Numbered from the stretch's first letter, positions 9,310 through 17,859 are shown. The stretch: 64,000 nucleotides of DNA from Pseudomonas sp. P5_109 (GCF_034009455.1 NZ_CP125380.1:3113501-3177500), one strand, 5' to 3'. Program-made: numbers and translations. Notes: generated by a model from the sequence alone, not told the origin.

Positions 9310-9508
9310 AGAAAAAAACCGGCCAGTTGGGGCAATGCTGTTCACTTAAGCGAATGTGGTCCTCTGTAGGAGCGAGCTTGCTCGCGATGGTCGTTAACGA
9401 TAACGCGTATTTACTGGCTAAACGCGGCGCTCTTGAGTCCATCGCGAGCAAGCTCGCTCCTACAATTTCCTTAACTGAACAGCATTAGGTCAGTTGGCCG
9501 GTTTTTCG
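9310..9508. repeat. REP doublet (TGTAGGAGCGAGC type) inside a larger palindrome
   Basis: The centre (9365-9464) is an inverted REP pair, TGTAGGAGCGAGCTTGCTCGCGA and its complement. It is flanked by about 40-nt arms (9310-9350 and 9470-9508) that are themselves inverted copies, containing AAAAACCGGCCA and TGCTGTTCA. The whole forms a nearly 200-bp palindrome between a plus-strand and a minus-strand gene, and the outer arms may help end transcription. Confidence 0.8.
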
Positions 9509-9524
9509 TGTCAGGCGTTCCGCT

Positions 9525-11768
9525 TCAGAAATCCCACGTTGTGGTCAGCATCACGTTGCGTGGTTCGCCGTAGTAGGTGGTGTCGAAGTTGCCCAGTCCC
9601 GTCAGGTAGCGTTTGTCGAAGACGTTGTTGGCATTGACGGTGAAGCTCAGGTTCTCGTTGAACTGGTAGCGGCTCATCAGGTCGACGAGGGTGTAGCCGC
9701 CTTGCTTGATGCGGGTGTAGTCGCCCACGGTCGGGCTGTAGATCTTGCCGTAGAACGCACTCTGCCAGCTGATGCCGCCACCGATGGTCACCTGATCCAG
9801 TGCGCCGGGCAGGCGGTAGGTGGTGAACGTGCGCACGACGTGTTCCGGTTTGCTGGTCGACAGCGGGAAGCCAAAGATGCGCTGTTCATCGGCGTCACGG
9901 GTGCGGGCGTAGGTGTAGCCGGCCGACACGTTCCAGCCATCGGTCACTTCACCGGCCAGTTCCAGTTCCACGCCTTTGGTGGTTGCGCCGTCGATGGCTT
10001 TGTAGATGCCTTCGTTGGTCACCGGGTTGGTGCCGATCGATTCGGCGACACCGTCTTGTTCGATGCGGAAGAAGGCCAGGCTGGCGTTCAGTCTGCCGTC
10101 GAAGTAAGCGGCTTTCAGGCCGGCTTCGTAGCTGTCGCCTTCGACCGGAGCCAGGGTCGAACCGTTGATGTCCTTGTAGGTTTGCGGCTGGTAGATGCTG
10201 GTGTAGCTGGCGTAGGCCGAATAGGTGTCGTCCAGGTCATAAACCACGCCGGCATAAGGCGTGACCACGCCATGTTCCTTGTAGCTGGCATGGGTGTCAT
10301 CCAGGCCGACACCCGGATAGTACGAATAGTCTTCATTGTACTTGTAGGTGCTCAAGCGGCTGCCGAGGATGATCGACAGGTCGTCGGTCGCGTGCAGGCG
10401 CGTGGCCAGGTACAGGCCGTTCTGGCTCTGGGTGCGTTCGTATTTGCCGTTTTTCGGGAAGTTCTGTTCTGGCAGATCGCCGTTCCAGTCGTAGATGCCC
10501 CCCGGGACCGTGGCAAAAGCGCTGGTGTCGAAGGTCGCGCCGGTCTGGCGCGAGTGGGAAGCCATGAAGCCCGCCGTCAGCTCATGTTCGCGGCCACCCA
10601 GGGTAAAGGGGCCGGAGACGTTGACGTCAGCGGTGTTTTGCACGCGATGACCTTCCCAGCGCCCCCAGTACAGGAACATGCCTTCGCCGGTTGCGCGGTC
10701 CGGGTTGCCGCCGCTGGCCGAGGCCAGTCGAGTGTCGTGATCGGTGGTTTTCTGGTCGAAGGTGGCCTTGAACTTCCAGTCGTTGGCCAGGGCCTGCTCC
10801 AGGGAGGCGAAGTAGGTGATGTCGTCGAAGTCGCGACGACTCCAGTCGGCGCCCGGGTTGAAGTGACGCGGGAAGTCGGTACGCCCGCCATCGGAGAAGT
10901 ACACCGGGTTGCCGGTCCAGGACGAACCGCGCGGGGTGGCGCTTGACTTGTCGACGCCAAAGGTCAGCAGGGTGTCGGGTGTCAGGTCGGCTTCGAGAAT
11001 GCCGTAGAACAGGTCTTTCTTCTGGCTGTAATGGTCCTGGTAGGAGTTCTTGTCGGAATAGGCGCCGACGAAGCGGCCACGCACGCTGCCGGAATCGTTC
11101 AGCGAGCCGGAAATGTCGCCGACGCTGCGATAGGCGTCCCACGAACCGACGGTCCCACTGATCGACGCCTTGAATTCCTTGGTCGGCTTCTTGCGGATCA
11201 GGTTGACGGTGGCGGACGGGTCGCCCGCACCGGTCATCAAGCCGGTCGCGCCCTTGACGATCTCGATGCGGTCCAGGCTGGACGCGTCGTCGCCGTTGGC
11301 AGGGTTTTCACCGTAGACACCGTCATACGGAATGTTGATGCCGTCGTACTGGAAGTTGGTGATGGCAAAGCCACGGGCGGAAAATTCGGTACGGTCACTG
11401 TCGTACTTCTGCGTCGAAATGCCGGGGGTGTTGCGCAGAGCATCGCCGACGCTCTGCACACCACGGTCGTCCATCTGCTGGCGGGTGATGACCGTCACCG
11501 ATTGCGGCGTCTCGCGGATCGACAGGGGCAGGCCGGTGGCCGAAGACGTGGATCCGGTGGTGTACGAGTGAGTGCCTTCGGTGGTGGCGCCCAGTGCCTG
11601 GCCGGAAATGGTCGTGGCGCCCAGTTGCAGTACGCCGTCGTCCCTGGCCGGCTTCTTTTCGGCATCGGTTTCAGCAGCGTGGGCAACGAGGCTCAGCAGG
11701 GCGGCGGGCAGGGCCAGCGCCAGAGGGCACAAGGCAAAACGGAAACGGGCGACAAGCTGGTGCGACAT
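9525..11768 (-). CDS. TonB-dependent siderophore receptor without signalling domain
   Basis: Outer-membrane receptor for ferric siderophores (FpvA/FhuE class). The 747-residue protein has a signal peptide ending near AHA (about residue 31), a plug domain with RETPQSVTVITRQQMDD and IEIVKGATGLMTGAGDPSA, and a 22-strand barrel ending in a terminal Phe (TTTWDF). The mature part goes almost straight to the plug, so there is no STN signalling domain. It closely resembles the receptor at 24507-26996 in sequence and upstream region. A strong Fur box lies at 11860-11878. The siderophore is unknown; it is probably a xenosiderophore receptor. Confidence 0.93.
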   Translation of the reverse strand: MSHQLVARFRFALCPLALALPAALLSLVAHAAETDAEKKPARDDGVLQLGATTISGQALGATTEGTHSYTTGSTSSATGLPLSIRETPQSVTVITRQQMDDRGVQSVGDALRNTPGISTQKYDSDRTEFSARGFAITNFQYDGINIPYDGVYGENPANGDDASSLDRIEIVKGATGLMTGAGDPSATVNLIRKKPTKEFKASISGTVGSWDAYRSVGDISGSLNDSGSVRGRFVGAYSDKNSYQDHYSQKKDLFYGILEADLTPDTLLTFGVDKSSATPRGSSWTGNPVYFSDGGRTDFPRHFNPGADWSRRDFDDITYFASLEQALANDWKFKATFDQKTTDHDTRLASASGGNPDRATGEGMFLYWGRWEGHRVQNTADVNVSGPFTLGGREHELTAGFMASHSRQTGATFDTSAFATVPGGIYDWNGDLPEQNFPKNGKYERTQSQNGLYLATRLHATDDLSIILGSRLSTYKYNEDYSYYPGVGLDDTHASYKEHGVVTPYAGVVYDLDDTYSAYASYTSIYQPQTYKDINGSTLAPVEGDSYEAGLKAAYFDGRLNASLAFFRIEQDGVAESIGTNPVTNEGIYKAIDGATTKGVELELAGEVTDGWNVSAGYTYARTRDADEQRIFGFPLSTSKPEHVVRTFTTYRLPGALDQVTIGGGISWQSAFYGKIYSPTVGDYTRIKQGGYTLVDLMSRYQFNENLSFTVNANNVFDKRYLTGLGNFDTTYYGEPRNVMLTTTWDF

Positions 11769-11803
11769 GGGGATCCCTTTGCATCGAATCGATCGGTAGT
11801 TGA

Positions 11804-11849
11804 AGTGCTTCTGAGGGGTTAACCGAACGAAAAACGCAAAGGGGAACTG
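11804..11849 (-). promoter_or_regulatory. Conserved block upstream of receptor 1 (candidate ECF-sigma promoter/leader)
   Basis: About 45 bp that match 27031-27074 ahead of the second TonB receptor, with the shared cores GGTTAACC, GAAAAA and GGGAAC. It lies between the Fur box and the receptor start. I infer a promoter or leader recognised by the FecI-type sigma encoded at 28076-28600; exact -35 and -10 boxes were not assigned. Confidence 0.45.
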
Positions 11850-11859
11850 CCGTGTGAAA

Positions 11860-11878
11860 AAAATTGATAATTATTCTC
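11860..11878 (-). promoter_or_regulatory. Fur box
   Basis: 14 of 19 positions match the Fur consensus, with GATAATTATTCTC against GATAATCATTATC in the best half. It is about 95 bases ahead of the receptor ATG and touches the 3' end of the upstream GFA gene. Confidence 0.65.
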
Positions 11879-12365
11879 AGCGAGCCAGGCCGAGACGTTC
11901 ATGCCACTGGGCGATGGATTCTTCGGGGTACCGTTCGAACTGCTGATCCCCGGGCTGCGCCTGGACCTCCACCCACGGCGCTTTCGAGCCGAGCATCAGG
12001 TGCGTGTGCTCCGGCGGCACCGGCAGCGGCGTGTCGATGGCCGAGGCGAAGGGGTGAACCAACTCAGGCCATTCGGGGCTGAACAGCCACAGGCCCGAGC
12101 CACATACCGAGCAGAAATGCCGCTCGGCGGTGCTGCTGTGGGCGCGCTTGTCGCCTTCCTCCTTGAGCCGCGCATGGTAGATCGCGATGTGCTTGCGCCC
12201 GCGAACCTTGAGGCTGGCGGCATCGCCCCCGAGGTTGATCGCATAGCCGCCGCCACCTTGGGTCTTGCGACAGATCGAGCAGTAGCAACGCTGGTAAGGG
12301 TAGGGGTGGGCGCTGGTCAGGCTGAACGACACCGCGCCGCAATGACAGGAACCTTCGAGTTGCAT
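11877..12365 (-). CDS. GFA-family (glutathione-dependent formaldehyde-activating-like) zinc protein
   Basis: A 162-residue protein of the GFA/DUF636 family. Zinc-binding motifs are visible in order: CHCG (residues 7-10), CYCSIC (about 27-32) and CSVCGSGLW (about 85). Members bind two zinc ions; the founding member was proposed to join formaldehyde to glutathione, but most relatives have no proven activity. Its stop codon lies next to the Fur box of the downstream receptor gene. No formaldehyde dehydrogenase is nearby, so the role is unknown. Confidence 0.85.
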   Translation of the reverse strand: MQLEGSCHCGAVSFSLTSAHPYPYQRCYCSICRKTQGGGGYAINLGGDAASLKVRGRKHIAIYHARLKEEGDKRAHSSTAERHFCSVCGSGLWLFSPEWPELVHPFASAIDTPLPVPPEHTHLMLGSKAPWVEVQAQPGDQQFERYPEESIAQWHERLGLAR

Positions 12366-12416
12366 GAGAGCCTCCGGCTGTCTTGGACGTACCCAGGACA
12401 GCCTAGACCGTCGCGG

Positions 12417-12815
12417 CTATTGGACAGGCACCAGAATCGCGTCGCCGGTCGCCACCAGTTTCAACTGATCGCCGCTTTGCGCGAACAACTCGGCGCGGGC
12501 GAATACCTGCTTCTTGCCGGCCTTCACCACGCGACCCCGGGCGATGAACACTTCACCCACCGCAGGCGCAAGGCAATTGACCGAGAAGTGCGAGGCCAGC
12601 ACGTTGCCGGCGACCGTCCCGGCGGCAAAACCGCAGGCGGTATCGAGCATCGCGCCAATCAGGCCGGCATGCAGGAAGCCGGCGTATTGCGCCATGTCGG
12701 CTTCGCGAAAAGCCAGGGTGAGTTCGGCTTCGCCGCTTTCGGCGCGGGTCACTTCGAAGCCGGCCCAGCGGTTGAAGGCCGAGGTCGAGTTGATCTGTTT
12801 GAGTGTGTCGAGCAT
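12417..12815 (-). CDS. PaaI-like hotdog-fold thioesterase
   Basis: A 132-residue hotdog-fold protein with the PaaI/YigI signature: FLHAGLIGAMLDTACGFAA, in which the catalytic HxG...D motif is HAG-x-x-x-x-x-x-D. Family members hydrolyse acyl-CoA thioesters. ATG at 12815 was chosen because GGAGG is ten bases upstream; the longer reading frame would add 18 residues without family support. It lies between the GFA gene and a REP doublet. The acyl substrate is unknown. Confidence 0.85.
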   Translation of the reverse strand: MLDTLKQINSTSAFNRWAGFEVTRAESGEAELTLAFREADMAQYAGFLHAGLIGAMLDTACGFAAGTVAGNVLASHFSVNCLAPAVGEVFIARGRVVKAGKKQVFARAELFAQSGDQLKLVATGDAILVPVQ

Positions 12816-12920
12816 GGCGTATCCCTCCGGTTGAGGCATCAACATGCGCCGGGTTTTGGGGCGTGTCATCGTTGATCAGCCCGCGTGATAGGCCGTTGGA
12901 GGGGTGGTGAATGCGCCGGC

Positions 12921-12987
12921 CTCTTCGCAAGCCCGCTCCCACAGGGGATTGCGTTCCAAATGTGGGAGCGGGCCTGCTCGCGAAGAA
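12921..12987. repeat. REP doublet, TGTGGGAGCGGGC type
   Basis: A left copy, CTTCGCAAGCCCGCTCCCACA, and a right inverted copy, TGTGGGAGCGGGCCTGCTCGCGAAG, 18 bp apart. This is the short-spacer version of the second REP type in the window. Confidence 0.85.
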
Positions 12988-13063
12988 CGATAACGCGGTC
13001 CCACTGGACGCCCACCAACGGCCAAGTCAGCATGGCCCTCTAAAAAACCGGGATCAAAACCCA

Positions 13064-13948
13064 ATGCGACGATTACCTTCCCTGGCAGCCCTGCGCACCT
13101 TCGAATGCGCCGCCCGCCATGCCCATTTCGGCCGGGCGGCGGCCGAGCTATGTGTCACTGACAGTGCGGTCAGCCACCAGATTCGCCAACTCGAAGAGCA
13201 GCTCGGTGTGTCGCTGTTCGTGCGCGAAGGCCGGCAGATTCGCCCGACCCTGGCGGCCGGGCGCCTGATGCAGAGCTTGCAGCAGGCGTTCGAGCTGATT
13301 GGCGATGCCTGCGATGAACTGCGCGACCCTTCATCCCTCGCCGTATTGCGCCTGGCGGTCACCGCCGAGCTGGCGCAAAAGTGGCTGATGAGCCGGCTCA
13401 CGGATTTCTATGCGCGCTATCCGCACATCACCCTGCATCTGTACGAACAACCGATCGACGCCACGGCGCCCGGGGAGGACATCGACCTGGCGATCACCTA
13501 CGGCACTGGCCCGGTGGACAGCACGGCGTATTTCGTCCGGCCTCTGCCGGCGTTGCAGTTCTTCCCGGTGTGCAGCCCCGGCCTGTTCAACCAGGGCACG
13601 CTGAAAACCCCGAAGGACCTGGTTCGCCATTGCCTGCTGCACGACGACCAGGACGGCAAGACCTGGACCGCGTGGCTCACCAGCCATGCCGGCGACCAAC
13701 GCCCCGACCGGCAGCTGTATTTCGCCCACGCCGGGCTGGCACTGGAGGCCGCCGCCCAGGGGCAGGGCGTGGCCATGGGTGACAACCTGACAGCCCAGGA
13801 AGACTTGCTCAGTGGTCGCCTGGTCCGTCCGTTTACCTCGAGCATGACCGCGCTCGGCCAATACGCGCTGGTGTGCGAGCGGGTGCGGCTGGAGCGGCCG
13901 GCGGTGGCGCAGATGCTGGAATGGTTCAACGATCAATTGCTCGATTGA
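13064..13948 (+). CDS. LysR-type regulator (GcvA-like)
   Basis: A 294-residue LysR-family DNA-binding regulator. The first 60 residues are the winged helix-turn-helix (LAALRTFECAARHAHFGRAA...DSAVSHQIRQLEEQLG), very like GcvA. The remainder is the two-lobe effector domain, ending with the typical FNDQLLD-type tail. ATG at 13064 fits the family N-terminus (MRRLPSLAALRTFE). It is followed in the same direction by aguA about 100 bases later, with a perfect hairpin between, so control of the agmatine genes is plausible but not shown. Confidence 0.9.
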   Translation: MRRLPSLAALRTFECAARHAHFGRAAAELCVTDSAVSHQIRQLEEQLGVSLFVREGRQIRPTLAAGRLMQSLQQAFELIGDACDELRDPSSLAVLRLAVTAELAQKWLMSRLTDFYARYPHITLHLYEQPIDATAPGEDIDLAITYGTGPVDSTAYFVRPLPALQFFPVCSPGLFNQGTLKTPKDLVRHCLLHDDQDGKTWTAWLTSHAGDQRPDRQLYFAHAGLALEAAAQGQGVAMGDNLTAQEDLLSGRLVRPFTSSMTALGQYALVCERVRLERPAVAQMLEWFNDQLLD

Positions 13949-13980
13949 TGAGTTGAACTCAAGTATTCCGCAATAATCAT

Positions 13981-14003
13981 CGTTGGCGGGCCAGTCGCCA
14001 ACG
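13981..14003. other. Perfect hairpin between lysR and aguA
   Basis: CGTTGGCG at 13981-13988 pairs with CGCCAACG at 13996-14003 around a seven-base loop. No T-run follows, so it could be a weak terminator or a regulator-binding palindrome. Confidence 0.5.
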
Positions 14004-14048
14004 CCCTTAGCCTGTGGTCATTCCAATCCCTGCTGAAGAGGTTTGACC

Positions 14049-15158
14049 ATGGCCCGTTTGCTCGACACCACCCCCAAACAGGACGGTTTCCGTCTGCCCG
14101 GCGAATTCGAAGCCAAGTCCGGTTGCTGGCTCGGCTGGCCAGAGCGCACCGACGTCTGGCGCAATGGTGCCAAGCCTGCGCAGAAAGTCTGGGTGCAGAT
14201 CGTCACCGCCATTTCCATGAGCGAGCCGGTCACCGTCTGCGCCTCGGCGGCCCAGTTCGCCACCGCGCGCCGGCAGTTGCCGCCGCAAGTGCGCGTGGTG
14301 GAAATGACCTGCAACGACACCTGGTTCCGCGACAGCGGCCCGTGCTTTGTGGTCAATGACCAGAGCGGCGAAGTGCGCGGCGTCGACTTCGAATTCAACG
14401 CCTACGGCGGCCTCGACGGTGGCCTGTACTACCCGTGGGACAAGGACGACCAGATCGCCAGCAAGATCCTCGAAATCGAACGCTTCGACCGTTATCGCGC
14501 GCCGCTGATCGCCGAACTGGGCGGCATCCAGAGCGACGGCCAAGGCAGCATCCTCACCACCGAACAGTGCCTGCTCAACCGCAATCGCAACCAGCATCTG
14601 GGCAAGGACGAAGTCACCCGTCGCCTCACCGATTACCTCGGCGCCGAGCAGGTGATCTGGCTGCCACGGGGCTGCAAGTTCGACGAAACCGATGGCCATG
14701 TCGACGACCTCGCGTGCTTCGTGCGTCCCGGCGAAGTGGTGTTGCAATGGACCGACAACCGCGACGACCCGCAGTGGGAAATCTATCAGGAGGCCTACGA
14801 CATCCTGCGCAGCACCCGCGACAGTCGTGGCCGCGAGTTGATCGTGCACAAGCTGCCGCAACCGGATGTGCTGGAGTGGACCGCCGAAGAGGCCGAAGGC
14901 CTGGATCAGCAGGACAGCAGCCATACACGCCAGGCCGGGACGAAGATCTGTGCGTCGTACATCAACTACTACGCCGGCAACAGTTCGATCGTGGTGCCGC
15001 TGTTCGGTGATCGCAACGACAAGGTGGCGCTGGCGACCCTGGCCGAGCTGTTCCCGAAACACAGCATCGTCGGTATCGAAAACTCCCGGGAAATCCTCCT
15101 CGGCGGCGGCAACGTCGCGTGCATCACCATGCCGCAGTACGCGGGCAAAGGAGTGTAA
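14049..15158 (+). CDS. aguA: Agmatine deiminase
   Basis: Hydrolyses agmatine to N-carbamoylputrescine and ammonia, a step from arginine to putrescine. The 369-residue protein shows the guanidine-deiminase family features: TWFRDSGPCFV, the catalytic His region DGHVDDLACF, and the nucleophile Cys358 in GGGNVACIT. ATG at 14049 follows AGAGG. Odd point: family members I know have His just before the nucleophile (GGGNIHCIT); here it is Ala357. The usual partner AguB is absent; instead a polyamine-binding protein gene starts two bases later, so the pair is likely one operon. Confidence 0.9.
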   Translation: MARLLDTTPKQDGFRLPGEFEAKSGCWLGWPERTDVWRNGAKPAQKVWVQIVTAISMSEPVTVCASAAQFATARRQLPPQVRVVEMTCNDTWFRDSGPCFVVNDQSGEVRGVDFEFNAYGGLDGGLYYPWDKDDQIASKILEIERFDRYRAPLIAELGGIQSDGQGSILTTEQCLLNRNRNQHLGKDEVTRRLTDYLGAEQVIWLPRGCKFDETDGHVDDLACFVRPGEVVLQWTDNRDDPQWEIYQEAYDILRSTRDSRGRELIVHKLPQPDVLEWTAEEAEGLDQQDSSHTRQAGTKICASYINYYAGNSSIVVPLFGDRNDKVALATLAELFPKHSIVGIENSREILLGGGNVACITMPQYAGKGV

Positions 15159-15160
15159 AT

Positions 15161-16258
15161 ATGGGCCTGCACAAACTGACTCAAGCAATACTGCTGGTGC
15201 TTGCACCCCTGTGTGTGCAGGCCGCCGATACCGCCAAGCCGGTGGTCAACCTGTACATCTGGGGCGAGTACCTGGCCCCGGACACCTTGAAGAATTTTGA
15301 AGCGAAAACCGGCATCCATGTGGTGGCCGATCATTTCGACTCACTGGAAACCGTCGAGACCAAGCTGCTCACCGGTCGCAGTGGCTACGACCTGGTGTTG
15401 ACGGCGGGGCAGCACCTGTCGCGCGCCATCGAGAGTGGCGCGGTGCAGACGGTGGACAAACAGCAGCTACCGCACTTTGCTGGTGTCGGCGAAGAGTTCC
15501 GCCAGCACATGGCGGTGTTCGATCCGGGCAATCGTTATGCCGGGATCTACGCCTGGGGCACCACGGGCGTGGGCTTTCAGGAGGAGGCCGTCAAGCAGCG
15601 CCTGCCCGACGCACCGACCGACAGTTGGGCCATGCTGTTCGACCCGGCCGTGGTCGCGAAATTCGCCGATTGCGGGGTCAGCCTGCTCAACGATCCCAAT
15701 GAAGTGTTTGCGGCGGTCATGAAATACATGGGGCTGGACATCAACCGGCAGAACCTCGACGACCTGAAACTGGCTGAGCAGCAACTGGCGAAAATTCGGC
15801 CGTACATTCGCTACTTCGACAACGACCTGAACATCAGCGACCTGGCCAACGGTAACACCTGCGTGGCGATGTCGTGGAACGGCAACGTGGGCATCGCGGC
15901 CGGCCAGGCCGAGGCGGCGGGCAAACCGTATTCGCTCAAGTACCGGATTCCGAAGGAGGGCACGTTGATCTGGTTCGACGCCATGGTCATTCCCAAGGAT
16001 GCGCCGCACCCGCAGGCCGGCCTGGCATTGATGGACTACCTGATGACCCCGGAAGTGATTGCGCCGATCACCGACACCATCCATTACGCCAATGCGATCA
16101 CGGCGGCGGACGCCTTGGTCGACTCGGCGATTCGCAACGATCCGGGGACGTATCCGCCGGCCGCGGTCAAGGCTTCGCTGTACAGCAAGAATGACAATGG
16201 CAAGGCGTTCAACCGGGCGTTGATTCGGGCGTTCAGTCGGTTGAAGTCGGGGTTGTGA
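15161..16258 (+). CDS. Periplasmic polyamine-binding protein (PotF/SpuD-like)
   Basis: Substrate-binding component of a putrescine/spermidine-type ABC importer. The 365-residue protein has a signal peptide (cleavage near VQA-AD, about residue 21) and the family start of the mature chain, VVNLYIWGEYLAPDTL, then EAKTGIHVV and SGYDLVL. A FDNDLNISDLANGNTCVAMSW stretch fits the polyamine-binding core. The ribosome site overlaps the aguA 3' end and the start is two bases after its stop, so the two genes are probably translated together. No permease or ATPase genes are adjacent, so it must work with a transporter encoded elsewhere, or as a sensor. Confidence 0.88.
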   Translation: MGLHKLTQAILLVLAPLCVQAADTAKPVVNLYIWGEYLAPDTLKNFEAKTGIHVVADHFDSLETVETKLLTGRSGYDLVLTAGQHLSRAIESGAVQTVDKQQLPHFAGVGEEFRQHMAVFDPGNRYAGIYAWGTTGVGFQEEAVKQRLPDAPTDSWAMLFDPAVVAKFADCGVSLLNDPNEVFAAVMKYMGLDINRQNLDDLKLAEQQLAKIRPYIRYFDNDLNISDLANGNTCVAMSWNGNVGIAAGQAEAAGKPYSLKYRIPKEGTLIWFDAMVIPKDAPHPQAGLALMDYLMTPEVIAPITDTIHYANAITAADALVDSAIRNDPGTYPPAAVKASLYSKNDNGKAFNRALIRAFSRLKSGL

Positions 16259-16292
16259 TCTGTTTCGGGTGATGTGTTGACTGGGCTGACGT

Positions 16293-16377
16293 CTTCGCGA
16301 GCAAGCCCGCTCCCACATTTAACCGAGTTCTGACATGGGAATGCGGTCGAATGTGGGAGCGGGCTTGCTCGCGAAGA
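16293..16377. repeat. REP doublet, TGTGGGAGCGGGC type
   Basis: CTTCGCGAGCAAGCCCGCTCCCACA and its exact inverted copy about 35 bp later, between convergent genes. The right copy is followed by the frequent tail GAACGATAACGCGG. Confidence 0.88.
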
Positions 16378-16390
16378 ACGATAACGCGGT

Positions 16391-17008
16391 CTATTTGTTT
16401 GGCACCCGCCACAAATACCAGGCCGCCACCGTCCGGTAAGGGCTCCACCCCAACCCGATCTCGATCATTTGCTTGCGCGTCGGCTGCACGTCCAGCCCCT
16501 TGAGCCGTCGATAACCCTCACGCACGCCAAAGTCATCGGCCGGCAGGATGTCCGGCCGCTCCAGGCTGTAGATCAGCAGCATCTCCACGGTCCAGCGCCC
16601 GACACCGCGCAACGTGATCAGACGCTCGATCAACGCCTCGTCTTCCATGGCCAGCGCCGTGGCGTAATCCGGCACCACGCCGTCCAGGGATGCCTGGGCG
16701 ATGCCCTGGATGGTCGCGATCTTGCTCGCGGAAAACCCGCAACTGCGCATCTGCTCGAAATCGGTCGCGACGATCTGTTCAGGCCGGGGAAATGCACCCG
16801 AACCGAACAGCGCCAGCAGTCGGCCGACAATCGCATCGCCGGCCCTGGCGTGCAGTTGCTGATAGGCAATCGCCCGCACCAGCGACTCATAGGGATCACG
16901 CGCCGGATGCGGTTGGTGCAGGCACGGGCCGATGGCGTCGATGTGGCGGCGCCAGTCTTCATCGATGGCGGCCAGGAACCGGCTGGCGGCCAGATAGCCG
17001 TCGGACAT
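16391..17008 (-). CDS. AlkA-like DNA-3-methyladenine glycosylase (HhH-GPD)
   Basis: Base-excision repair glycosylase that removes alkylated bases. The 205-residue protein is a compact HhH-GPD domain: YQQLHARAG near residue 50, the hairpin LITLRGVGRWTVEMLL (about 131-146), and the catalytic Asp in LPADDFGVREG. It is shorter than E. coli AlkA (no N-terminal domain), like many Pseudomonas and archaeal forms. It is the last gene of an operon with ada and a PEP-mutase-like enzyme; only four bases separate it from the preceding stop codon. Confidence 0.9.
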   Translation of the reverse strand: MSDGYLAASRFLAAIDEDWRRHIDAIGPCLHQPHPARDPYESLVRAIAYQQLHARAGDAIVGRLLALFGSGAFPRPEQIVATDFEQMRSCGFSASKIATIQGIAQASLDGVVPDYATALAMEDEALIERLITLRGVGRWTVEMLLIYSLERPDILPADDFGVREGYRRLKGLDVQPTRKQMIEIGLGWSPYRTVAAWYLWRVPNK

Positions 17009-17012
17009 GGGC

Positions 17013-17825
17013 TCAGGCTTTCCCGGACGGTTTCAACAGGGCGTTCACTTCGCCATAGGTCAACGCCTTCAGGTCATGGCTGTCGAACTTGCCGGTTTGC
17101 AGAAAGCTTTTGGCGATGCCGGCCATGGCGCCGTAGAGGAATTCGGCGATGCCTGAACCGGCGCTCAGGCGACGAACGCCGAGTGCCTCGAGCTCTGTGG
17201 GCGACGGCAGGCCCGGGAAGCCGAGCACATTGAGCGGCAGCGAGGTGCCGTGGCACAGCGCCTTGATCTCGTACTCGGCGGTAACGCCGGCCGCGAACAG
17301 GCCGTTGGCCCCGGCCGCCTGATACAGTGCGGCGCGCCTGAGGGTTTCGGCGACGCGGTCTTCGGCAGGCACCAGGCCGCGCAGGTAGACATCGGTGCGT
17401 GCATTGATGAACAGGTTCACCTGACGGCGATCGGCCACCTGGCGCGCGGTTTCAATCTTGCGTACCAGCAACTCCGGCGGCGAGGAGCCGTCTTCGATGT
17501 TGATCCCGACAGCACCGGCGGCGATCACCGCGTCAACCACCTGGGCCACCTGATCCAGGTCATCGGAATAACCCGCCTCGATGTCGATGGTCAGCGGCAC
17601 CGAAATGACCCGGGCAATCGACTCGACCGTCGAGACCAGTCGCTCAAGGGGCAGGGCGTTGCCATCCGGGTAGCCATGCACCCAGGCCACGGCCGCGCTG
17701 CTGGTAGCCACGGCCTTGTTGCCCAGTTGCTCCACCAGCCGCGCCCCGGCGGCGTCGGCGACATTGGTGAGGATCAGCAAGCCATCGTGATGCAGTTGGT
17801 GCAGTTGATCGTCGAGCCTGTCCAT
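17013..17825 (-). CDS. Isocitrate lyase / PEP mutase superfamily enzyme
   Basis: A 270-residue TIM-barrel enzyme of the PEP mutase/isocitrate lyase family, whose members make or break C-C or P-C bonds in oxaloacetate-like acids. Visible family motifs are TSSAAVAWVHGYPDG, the magnesium-binding DIEAGY segment, GAVGINIEDGS and FINARTD. The KKCGH catalytic motif of true isocitrate lyases is absent, so an oxaloacetate decarboxylase or related lyase is more likely. ATG at 17825 follows GGAAGGAA. It sits between ada and the alkA-like gene in one operon, an unusual place for a carbon-metabolism enzyme. Confidence 0.85.
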   Translation of the reverse strand: MDRLDDQLHQLHHDGLLILTNVADAAGARLVEQLGNKAVATSSAAVAWVHGYPDGNALPLERLVSTVESIARVISVPLTIDIEAGYSDDLDQVAQVVDAVIAAGAVGINIEDGSSPPELLVRKIETARQVADRRQVNLFINARTDVYLRGLVPAEDRVAETLRRAALYQAAGANGLFAAGVTAEYEIKALCHGTSLPLNVLGFPGLPSPTELEALGVRRLSAGSGIAEFLYGAMAGIAKSFLQTGKFDSHDLKALTYGEVNALLKPSGKA

Positions 17826-17859
17826 CGAGCTTCCTTCCTTTTGCAAAAGACATGAGGGG

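Noticed and set aside
9525..11768. Receptor 1 as a truncated gene because it lacks the STN domain
   Set aside because: It has an intact signal peptide, plug, barrel and terminal Phe; many TonB receptors naturally lack STN.
14049..15158. Calling the agmatine deiminase inactive because of Ala in place of His before the nucleophile
   Set aside because: The nucleophile Cys358 and the GHVD and FRDSGP motifs are intact; the replaced residue is not one of the catalytic ones.
17013..17825. Naming the PEP-mutase-like gene aceA (isocitrate lyase)
   Set aside because: It is far shorter than isocitrate lyase and lacks the KKCGH catalytic motif.
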